This document shows positions 12,201-22,090 of a stretch of 64,000 bases of DNA, piece by piece. The notes under the pieces are model-generated. The model saw nothing but the letters and a program-made list of their open reading frames with translations. It did not search any database and was not told the origin of the DNA. The DNA is from Stercorarius parasiticus (lineage: Eukaryota > Chordata > Aves > Charadriiformes > Stercorariidae): positions 186,001 to 250,000 of the forward strand of contig VWZL01001969.1 in the NCBI GenBank assembly GCA_013396915.1, given 5' to 3'. The position numbers were made by a program, and so were the translations under genes. Numbering within the stretch: the stretch's first letter is position 1; each line of letters opens with the position of its first letter.

Positions 12201-15200
12201 CTGTTTAAAAGCTCTTTCATAAAGCTGTCTTTTGGTGAGTACGTAGCTGTGGCGGAACCTTTGACTTTTTTACACTCAATCTCACCAGGCGTGTCTCGTG
12301 AAGATTTCATAATTTTGCTCTCCATGACATCAGCTAAAATGTCACCATTGTCTGTTTTCTCGTTAATTTCATTTTCTATTTCACAGTGTTCAGTTTTCTT
12401 TTTCTCTTTTCTTCTCTCTAATTTTGCCTGCTTAATTCCAAATCCTGGAACTTTTGCATCTTTTTTTTCTACCTTTGTTTTAGGAACATCAGTTTTCCTG
12501 CTACTCAGTGCTGGGAGCTTACTCTTTCGAAAGCCAAACCAACTAGCTATAGAGGGCCCAGTCTTTTGTTTAGTCTCCGCAGTGGGAGATTTGGTTTGTC
12601 CCTGACCCTTTTCCACATTTTCTTGGATGCATAACATGACTTTCTCCTCTATTGTAGGTTGTAGAGCTGGTGAACTCAAAACATCGGTAACCTTCTCAGA
12701 GGCTTCTGCTAACTTTAAAGACATTTGCTGTCTTCGTGACTTTGTTCCTTCCAGTTTATGAGGACACTTTATTCCATCCGAGCTTTGAAACGATGAAACT
12801 TGTTTGGAAGGTACAGAAGCTGACGCTTCTAACTCCAGTTCTGCTGGCAGAACACTTTTTTTACTTAGAGCTTCATGTTTAAAACTTTCAATGCTTTTCT
12901 CACTCTGGACAGATAGACTGCATGCATCCTTCTGAGAAAATGGTTTGTTTCCATCACATTTTGAAGTGTTGTGAAACAAGTCTACTTTTGAAGATGATCT
13001 GAAGGGCAGTTTGCTTGGGCTTCCCTGCTGGCTATTGCAACTACTCATATTTCCAAGAGAATCTTGTCTAGAATAAGAATTTTCTGTGGTTTTAGGAGTA
13101 TATGAAGGAGTCTCTGGTGTCACTGCTGACCCAGGAATGGCCTTGATTTGAAGTCCTTCCATGGCTGAGTTCTGCCTTGTTAGAGAATTTCCTCTATCAG
13201 AAGTGTTTGTAATTATCTGAGTCCGTACTTTTCCGAGACCTTCTGTCACAGGGGCAGATGGCTTTTCCCCTGTATGAATGCTAAAACTCTGACTACGAGC
13301 TTTCGCTCCATTCATGCCCAGAGCTGGCTTCAAGTGCGACTTGTTACTAGAAGAAACAGATCTCTTAACTAATTTGTTTTCTAATCCATCTACTCTGTCT
13401 ACCACCAAGTTGCAGTTCTCATGTGAATAAGGTGATGCTGTATCCATACTAAGTCCCACAGCAAAATCATTTTTTACTTTGGTATCAGACGTAGAGTCTT
13501 TTAATTCAGCATCCATTGCACCTCTAGTGGTTACACTTACAGATTCATTTTGCTTGTACTTACTGGAACTCACATTACTTTTGGAAGCTGCATTTATACT
13601 GTCTTTTTCCTGCTTCCCTGGTACAGTGGAGCTCTTTCGGAGAAGTTGGGGAGATTTGACAAATAATTTCAGTCCTACAGGGAGACGGGTTTTCATTCCT
13701 TTCTCATTAGAGTTTTGGGTAGCATGTGCAGTGTCACTACCATGAAACAGCGTTGACAACGGGGAATTGTTTACCTGAGACAGTAAAGGCTCACTTGTGC
13801 TTGTTGTATGACATTGAGGAGTTGCGGGGAGAATGTTTGGCATCTTTTGTGGCTGATCCACCCTACTGTCACTGGAAATAACTTTTTTGCTGGAATGTGT
13901 GTTTTGTGAAGAAGTTGTTTCCAATGACGGACAACCTAGAGAAAAGGACCTGGCTGTTTGAAAATCTGTGTTGGAAAATTCACGATTCCTGTGGAGACCC
14001 AGCTGATTAGGGCTTTTTGGGCAGACTTGCTTTGTGGAAACTTTGGAAAGTCCTTGGCATGCACTATGGGGTTGCTGAGATATGCACTTATTTTGCATAA
14101 TTGCTTCTGCATTTTCTTGAAGGTAAGATAATTCAATTTTGGCCCCAGAAGATACATTTTTTGCTTGCATTTCATGACTAGATTGATTATGAAAGCCAGA
14201 GTTCACAGTTCCTTTTAATGGTGATGATTTCAGGATATTTTTTGCGGTTTCACTGGGACCAGCTCCTCCTAACTTTACTGCTACAGGTGGTGAATGAGCA
14301 TAATTAGGCCGAATCAACAGGGATGTTGACCTGCCTGGAGGAATGGGTGGGGATGGTGATCGGGCTTCCACAGTTGCTAAATCACAATGAAAGTCTCTGG
14401 TTGGAGGTTCTCCATAGTCACTGGGATCTATAAGGTGCTGAGGCAAAAGTGGTGATGCTGGACTCTGACTCTTTGGATACTTTGACCCGTTGCCTCTGCC
14501 TGGACGTTTCAAGCCGGGCAGGAGGTGGGCAGGGGGCTTTGGAACCTGGAAGTCAACTTTTGAGTCAAAATTACGAGGTGGACTTTGTGCCTTTTTGAAT
14601 TTTGAAAGCTTTACAGGTGGCAGAGCAGGTGATTTTTCAAGGGTTGCAGGGCCCACTGGTTGAGCTACAGGTGTCCCCTCGCTCTCTGTCATTACAGTTT
14701 TTTGTGGAGAAAATTTACCTCTGCTGGGTATTTTAGTCAAGTTTGGCTTTTGATTGATTCCTGCATGCACAGTGGAGCTTGAATTGGCCTTGTATGATAC
14801 ATCATACACTGGCTTCACTAGTTTTTGTCGGGGACTATTTTGCAGTGTCACTCTTCCACAGTGTGGAAATTCACTGGTGGTCATGGGGACAACTGTATTT
14901 TTATTCCCTGTATTATCTTCAAGAGTCTGTGTCTCGGTTTCATCTTCAGGTCTTTCTAAAGCAGTGTAGTTTCTAGCATTGGTTCCTGTCTGCAAATCAG
15001 TTATTCCCTGAGGTATAAGTTCAGTATATTCTGCGCTGGCCCTAGTTTGTGGCTGGTTGATTGAAATTTCATTTCTTGTTACAGTGACAACTCCAGTTTG
15101 ATGTGAGCTGAATTCAATAGGCTCACCATCCTCAGCATCAAATATTACGGTAATGCACTCTTCAGAAGAGGTCTTTTTTATAACCTTTTGTTGTTTAATG

Positions 15201-16051
15201 AAATTACATGTCTTTGGCCTAGCGTCTGAGTGAGCAGATATGTGTTCTTCCTCTTCGTCAGTAGATACAAACTGAGAATTCTCTGTGACTTTCAGCATGT
15301 CAGAGGTCTTTGTGTACTTCTCAGAAAAAGGAGTTGCTAATAAATCTGATGGACTTTTCTCATCACTGCTTTCTATATGCAATTCATCCAAGACTTCATT
15401 GTCATCAGTATCTGAAAGCTGAAAATTAAGGTCCTTCCAGCCTATATTAGCATGGCTTTGATTTAACTGTAACTCAGGCAGCTTTGCTCTGGTGCACGAT
15501 TTTACTTCTGCCTGAAAACCACTGACAAAACTTGTCAATTTTTCAGGTCTTTCCTTTGAATTAAAATACGAACTTCTTTCTGGCAAATGTTTCCTATTAG
15601 GATCCCAGTCAAAGAGACTGTCAGAAACGCTGTGAGTTAATTTGTTGCAATAGGTCCTGCAGTCTTTGCTTGGTACTTCCTGCAGCAACAGTAAGGATGA
15701 AGAGTCATCATCTGCGTCATCATGTGAATCTGAATCATAAGAGAAAGTTTTGTTACGTTCAATGCACATACTTCCTATTTCCATTGGCTTACAATGAGCC
15801 TGTTCATTATGGCTGCTGCATTTAATGCCAGGGGAATATATTCCTTCATTAGAGTTCATGCAATCTTTGTAACCCCATTTTGATATTACAGAAGGTGATT
15901 CAAGTAATATTTTTTGCTTCTGTAATTTCTTCAGCCCTTCTAAGATATGGTTTTCCTTGATACGAGTTGGAGGTAGATCATCTGCAGGACTTGAGAGGTT
16001 GCTTGGGAGCGAAGAACCAATGCTTATTCTTTTATCCCAGCTCACGGATGA
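12201..16051 (-). CDS. NCKAP5: NCKAP5 giant coding exon (1283 codons, disordered region and conserved C-terminal block)
   Basis: A single 3851-nt open exon begins SSVSWDKRISIGSS and ends SFMKELLNR. The acceptor is TTTTGTTTTAAACAG and the donor AACAG|GTAAAA. An open frame can be started at an internal GTG, but the splice acceptor and the upstream exon show that this is not a start. In exon residue numbering I see an acidic DSDSHDDADDD tract near 105, a TKIP motif near 439, a PxxPxR SH3 ligand (SPPIPPGR) near 567-574, repeated Ser/Thr/Pro stretches, SKLP near 1013, the WFGFRKSKLPAL block near 1170, and a strongly basic Lys/Arg/Glu stretch near 1195-1220. Most of the exon looks disordered. The Nck-SH3 and EB-protein ligands fit the family's reported partners (inference). 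It starts in phase 0 and ends two bases into a codon. No frameshift or internal stop is present. Confidence 0.96.
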
Positions 16052-16557
16052 CTGTTTAAAACAAAATAAAACTCACGTATTACTCACAAATGCTGTTAAT
16101 AAAAAGTGTTACCATTTTAGTAAAGAGATTTAGGAGTTGCAAAGAGCATTACATTTCATCCATTGCTATTAATAGTAATGTTCTTTTTTAATAAAGGATT
16201 TCACAGTGCTGTGAAGGCTGCAGTGCACTTAAAACCTGTAGGAAGAACAATACGAATGAAAGGATTAAGATAAAAAAGAACAATTTGGATTGTGAAAGAC
16301 AGAATAAATGCCAGAATAAATGAGGAAACTGTGAGCAAACTGGAGTGATAAGGGAATTGTTAAAAAAAAATTAAAAGAGGGGAGAATGAGAGGGAGGGAG
16401 ACATTGGGGAGAGAACCCTTACTGAGTTCAGTGATGACTGTTTTAAATATAAAAGTGAGAAGAAAGTGAAAAAAAAATGCTGAAATAGGCAGCTTTTCAA
16501 TTCATCTTGTTTCAGATGAATTTAAGCTAATAAATGAAGAAAATTAATTTGATTTAC
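16052..16557 (-). other. NCKAP5: NCKAP5 short intron (506 nt)
   Basis: The shortest intron in the window, between the Ser-rich exon and the giant exon, with GTAAAT donor and TTTTAAACAG acceptor. The acceptor's pyrimidine tract is interrupted by purines, so it looks weaker than its neighbours. No other feature is seen. Confidence 0.92.
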
Positions 16558-16749
16558 CCTTTTGCTGCATGTCTTTCCATCATTCCAAGTGTAGGAGGAA
16601 CCACTGGAATATTCACTGCAAGCACTTGAGAGGGAAAGTTCACTGCTACTGCAGCTGCTCCGGGGATACAGGCGGCTAGGACCTGTCATATTTAATTGAC
16701 TCTGGCATTTCAAGACAGGTATACTGGATTTCACATTGTGCTGGCATTC
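16558..16749 (-). CDS. NCKAP5: NCKAP5 coding exon: Ser-rich SSELSLSSACSEYSSGSSY
   Basis: This 192-nt exon encodes 64 residues, from ECQHNVKSS through the Ser-rich run SSCSSSELSLSSACSEYSSG to YTWNDGKTCSKR. The acceptor is CATATTTTAG and the donor AGG|GTAAAT. It is phase 0 at both ends. The Ser-rich block followed by SYTW is diagnostic of the NCKAP5/NCKAP5L family and is a probable phosphorylation-rich linker. The downstream intron is only 506 nt, so this exon and the giant exon sit as a pair, as expected for the gene. Confidence 0.95.
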
Positions 16750-19700
16750 CTAAAATATGAGGAGAAATAGAAATATCTTACGGGTGGAAAAAGATCATTT
16801 AACTTCCCCTTGATTAAGAAGGACAAAGAATAAGCAAGTAAGCTACTTACATCTTCCTGTTCTGCCATTAGCATCTGGTGAATTTGATACAGAGAACCAA
16901 ATAAAAAATTGCTAACATTTTCATTTGTTGGTGGAATAATCTATGATCCTCCATTTTTTCTTCTTTATTCTCAAACCAATATTCCGCTCTTCTTTTGCTA
17001 AATATTATTCTGAGTCTATTTGAATTATGCTTCGTACATAAGCAGCGTGCTCCAGTAAGATACAGAAAACAAAGTTATAAGAATACAAGTACATCTTGAC
17101 AACTGCATTATAGCCCTACAATGTAACAGATGAGGCTGTACACCCTGGACAAGGTAAATTAATTTAGTATCTCAACCAGAATGTCCACTGAGAATGGAAT
17201 CTCTCCATTACAGTCTAATTTTGGTTTCCTATCTAGTTCAAAGCTTTGTCTAAGAAACTCTCTGACGTGGGACAATCCATCTTTGTGTCGCTCCCAGACA
17301 GCTGAAGCCTCTTGCTTATGCAATTTATTGACACTTTATGGCTGCCTTTAGTACTTGTGTAGTTATCGCCCCTTTCCAAATGCAATTTCAGCTGACTGTG
17401 ACTAAGTGCCAGCTTTGAGGAAGAGAGTAATGAAGAGCAGATAGCACTTTAGGTAAAATATTAAACCTCTGTAGGAGTATCTAGGATGCCTTTAATTTGT
17501 TTTCAAACTAATACTCTTGTGCCTAACAGTGTTAGAGCTTCTTTAATGTTAAGTGCCTGCACCATTCTTTTATGCTATTCTCCAGTTTCCTTGCAGAATC
17601 AGACATCTTTTTAATTACCAGGAACACCAGACAGTGACATGACTGTTTCATAAAACTTTGCTTTGGATTTCATTAAGGCAGGATACAATTGTGCAAGCTC
17701 AAACAATATTTATTGATTTTTGTATGTAGATATAGCCCAAATTAATTTTGCTTAGATGAAAATTTTACGTTTATATTCAGAAGACACAAGAAATCTGGTT
17801 ATAGAATCCACAAAACAATTACCAAAACTATATGCAGCAGATACAGCTTCTTCATGCAAACCTCTGGAAAAATGCTCAGTTTATAGGCACTTCTCATACG
17901 CCAACATGTTTGTTAGACTTCTGCTAATTTCTTCCATTTATTCCCTCATGTCCTTCCATTTATTACTACTAGGGTTGAACCTTTTTTCAGTTAAATGGGA
18001 GAGAGCAGAATCTTTACTGCTGAGGAGTTCATCAGTACAGCTGTTCATTGCTCAACTGACATAATAATGTTCTGTTTTTGACAAACGTAACTACAGGGCA
18101 AATCATTATTCTCTGTCACAGGCAAAACCTATGAATGGGAAAATCATTTAAAGGTAGCAAGAGCACATTTCACCTCTGGGAGTTATTGGTACATGTTCTC
18201 CTAGGAAGTCAAATGGATGCAGGAGGAATAGCCTTTAAATCCACCCACTGGCTCTGGGAAGAATTAATCTTTCAGCATCAGAGGCAGGCTGATGCCTGTG
18301 TTTTTGGCTCTGAAACAGACTTTCTCGCTTTGTTGAGACAAATTACTCTTTATTTCTGACATCGTGGTTCCCATGGGAGACCCTCTCTCATCAGTTTCCT
18401 CAGCTATGACGGCGTCATTCCCTGTAAGGTTGACTGTGTAAAGGCCAATGGCAGCATCTGCTTGTTCTGGCTATTTCATTGCCTTTCAGCTGCGGCATTG
18501 GGAAAACATGTCATGTCAAATTTCTGCCCTTTATACTAGGCTATGTCCCAGTCAACACAGTGTTTAAGGGAAGGATGCCCGTAAAATCCCTTCCTATAAG
18601 AATCTGCTGCAGGAGAAAAGAGGAGATCAGAGGATAGTGACAAGTACTGCTTTCCCTTCCTGTCATCTTCAGCTAGCCTGAGAGCCTTTCCACCCCCTCA
18701 GGTGGCTTCCTTTGCACCTCAAGAGAGGAGAAAGGCATTTGGTCCTACAGTTTTAGCAATGGGGAAAATGGAGATATCTAAGCAAAGCAAAAGAACAGTA
18801 CATTACTGTAATAATCTTTATTGTTTAAGAGATGAGAAAATGTGCAAAAAATATCACGCTATTACAAATTCTGAAGTAGGATATCTACCCAATTTCTAGA
18901 TTGCATTCAGATCACTAAAGAGAGAGTGGGATTTTCTCCTGCAATTTGCCTTTATTGTCTAAATTATCCGAGAAAGTACTTTGAATAGTATGTTTATGAC
19001 GCATTAATTAAATATATTTAACTTGCATATGGGTCTATTAACTGACATGGTGGAATTTTAGTTTTTTGTAATCACGACTCTTAAGTCATTACCTTTAACG
19101 AAATTAGAGTAAAAAGGCCTCAACGTAGTATTACAATTTAAATACATAATTTTTGCTAGAAATCACAGAAAATTGAAAGATCAGACTACTAAACCCACAA
19201 AACTCTGTATTAGAAAAACCTAACCTGAAGGCTTACTTACATATAATGCAAAGGTTCATTAGCATTTTTGTGAACCTTTGAAACAATGCCTTTTCATTAA
19301 AGTATGCATTACAAAGGAGATTACATTTTTGTTGACACTCTTATACTTCAAGATCAAAGGCACACACAGGTTCAATGTTCTGTTCTTGTCCTCTCTGTTT
19401 CCCTCTATCTGTGTGTGACTTTTGTTTTTTAAGCTACTTTTCTCTTTGACAATGAAACATGAAAGCCACACTGGCTAATGTTTTGCCAAATAAGCACAAA
19501 GCTAACCCCATCTGAAAAAAAAAAAAAGCAGAGCCCATGAATTTTTAAAAGTTCATACATAATATATCATAAAAGTAGGATGAATAATATGGTGTATGGG
19601 CTTTAATAAAAAGCTCCTTGACCATTTCTCAGAGATTCTGAGAGGTAATCAATACTCAAAAAGGTATCTCGGGGACATTGCTAAGATTTAAGCTTTTTTG

Positions 19701-19903
19701 CACAGAGTGACACTATCTGCTTACTATATCAACCGAGGACACAATATTGAATTTCAGAGAACAGAAGGAAGAAGAAGTATTGTTATCTGCCTCAACAGTG
19801 TTTCAATTCAGAGATCAGCTTTACGGCTCATCCCTGACATCAGACTTCAGAGGCGAAAAGGAGGGTTCCAAACAAGGGGTACAAGGACAGCACAAAAACT
19901 CAC
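16750..19903 (-). other. NCKAP5: NCKAP5 intron
   Basis: A 3.15-kb AT-rich intron with GTGAGT donor and ATTTTAG acceptor. Apart from a stretch with TTAATTAA-type cores near 18.97-19.03 kb and an A-run near 19.52 kb, I see nothing in it. Confidence 0.88.
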
Positions 19904-20008
19904 GTGGATCTGAGCCTCAGCAGCTCGAGATTGCATCAGGCTTCTGTTTCGTTCTACTTCTGAAAGCAAATCCCCAGATGAGAGGTCCAAGATGCGTGAA
20001 TGGAGTTT
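19904..20008 (-). CDS. NCKAP5: NCKAP5 coding exon: KLHSRILDLSSGDLLSEVE
   Basis: This 105-nt exon encodes 35 residues starting KLHSRILDLSSGDLLSEVE and ending AAEAQIH. The acceptor has an uninterrupted run of seven C before AG, and the donor is CAC|GTGAGT. Phase 0 on both sides lets it join the upstream SDLLLQ and downstream ECQHN ends. It lies after a 21-kb intron, and the intervening DNA holds no other block that fits the family. The opposite strand has an open frame of 133 codons across this exon (19747-20148), which I regard as a shadow. Confidence 0.93.
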
Positions 20009-20955
20009 CTGGGGGGGCAGACGGGAATGAGCAAAGCATAAGCATTTGTCAAATAAGCAGCAGATCAGCATTTTTAAATTTCCAAACTCTGCTGTTAAAT
20101 TTCAAGGGAAATGAAGAGCCTGAGGTAAAAGGATTTGTTCTAATTTGAAATGTTGCTCCTTGTGCTTAGTTTATCCAAGACTTCCTGTCTGCAGAAGAGA
20201 TCATTCTTCATCCAAAACAAACTCTACTTTTTCTTCTAGTCACTGTTTTGCAACTTATCATTACTTCACATGCAACAATGACAAATGAACCCAAGTCCCA
20301 CCATTATCCATAGAGTTTGACAGGCTTCAGGAAAAAAGCATAAAAATGTACTCCAAAATTAACATTTATAAATCAATCAACATGTTAATGTTGTTTTATT
20401 TACGAGCTGTTACACCTTGAGTGAATGATTGCAAAAATGACCCTATTTTTAAACAGCATTGATCTGCTGAAGGCCTCCTTCGCACACATTTTAACTCAAA
20501 GTCATTAATGTCATCTGTTAGGAACAATTAATGTGAATAGAAAATAATTGCATCAGGGAACTAGGGACTCAGAGGATTTTGTGCATTAGTATTCACATGC
20601 TGTTTGATTATATACACAGTTCTTTTTTCAGTTTTGCTTGGAAGGATGGCTAAGCTTGTGCCTTTTCCTCCATGTTCACCTGTATACTAATTACTAAGGC
20701 TTTCAGTGTGCATTAAGCCTGATTTGTTTTAATTGCAGTTTCAATAAAATCCATGATTCATGTGAATGCCTTGACCGATGACTTAAAAAGAAGAAATATC
20801 TGCAGTCTTGTCAGTCATTGGACCAACATATCATGTAACAGGCAGTATGGATCTGAGTCATAGTCCACTGAAATTAATGAAAAAAGACTTTTAAAAAACC
20901 TCCAAACAAAAGGACTTTGGATCAGGCTCTTTTCATTTTCCCATTAATTCTCCAG

Positions 20956-21200
20956 GCTTGCAACCTGAGAGACCACATCTACCTCCTCCTCTGCACCGGG
21001 GTGCTCAGCCTGGAGGAACAAATGGTGCAGACCCTGCCAGGGCGCTTTGCCAGGGCGACCCTGTGAAGGATGCAAACTATGGAGATTTGTCGAGGCTGCA
21101 TGAGCGGCCCATCAACCTGTCCATCCAAAAAGCCTGGTCAAAGAGGAAAAAAGAATCTGTGGACCCAAAAGCCCTTCCACATTGTGCAGTAGTAGTAATG
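20956..21200 (+). other. Plus-strand exon-like block inside the NCKAP5 intron
   Basis: A 245-nt segment is preceded by a pyrimidine-rich TTCTCCAG acceptor-like site and followed by ATG|GTAAGA, a good donor. Read with two leading bases it is open for 81 codons, including GDLSRLHERPINLSIQKAWS. A second frame is open for about 36 codons. It is GC-richer than the flanks. I do not recognise the peptide. It could be an exon of an antisense or long noncoding transcript, a pseudogene fragment, or chance. Confidence 0.2.
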
Positions 21201-22070
21201 GTAAGACAGTTCTTTGCAGGGCCCTGAAATATCAGTCAAGCAGTATCTTATGTCCAGCTACTCCCCAGCCTGCTCTCTTGGTACCCACTGCAGAAATTCA
21301 CCTGCTAGAGAACAAAGCAGATGGTCATTCCTACAGCCTCTGTAATTTATCTACATGCTGTGCTTCAGGCATCTATCCCAGAGAATCTAGCGATTTTTTT
21401 AAAAACTGCTAATTATAAATATGGGAGTGATTTCTCAAGAGTTACATATTCATCCAGGTTTCTCCATGAGGTATTACCTGTTGCAGACTGATTATGGAAA
21501 ATATTTTCAATGATCAATATTCTGTAAAAACTTATTTTGTCCAATATATTGTTGAACAGATTAAAATGCTATAAGCATTCAGTATCCGAGATACTTTTTG
21601 TTATAAATATTAACTACATCCAGGCTATTTAACACCAGTGATGCCCACCGCCTAGTTATTCAGTGTGCGCCTCTTAAAGTTTTATTACTAGAGTTACTGT
21701 CAGGTGTTTGTTCAAGATTTAAGCTCCAGGTAAAATGTCTTCCCAAACTCATAGATTTACTTAGTATATGTGTTATTCTTGACAATAATTCCAACTACAT
21801 TGCTGAACCACCAGAGAATTCCACTGTTTTCAGAATCAGAAGTCACCAATGTTATGAACAAGTGGTGTACTTGCTCTTTGCAGAGAAATTAATTACTTTC
21901 TCCAGTGAAACCAGCCACCTGATTTTTGCTTCCAGAGACTTTTTAGAGGAAGTTACTCCAGTCAGATCTGTGCATTAGAGATGACGACTGGGGACATCTG
22001 AGATGGATGAATGTTTATACTTGAACATCTATTTTCCCAGAAAAAAATATCCTAGAAAAAGTGCTATAGG

Positions 22071-22090
22071 AGTTTTACAGTTGTAAAACT
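22071..22090. repeat. Short inverted repeat, 9-bp arms
   Basis: AGTTTTACA and TGTAAAACT flank GT and form a compact hairpin in AT-rich intron DNA. No T-run or other sign of function accompanies it. Confidence 0.8.

Noticed and set aside
12249..14976. Several plus-strand and out-of-frame open frames within the giant exon
   Set aside because: All overlap the 1283-codon NCKAP5 exon in other frames and have no independent support.
19747..20148. 133-codon plus-strand open frame
   Set aside because: It is antisense to the NCKAP5 exon at 20008-19904, whose splice sites and family match are strong; the frame is a shadow.
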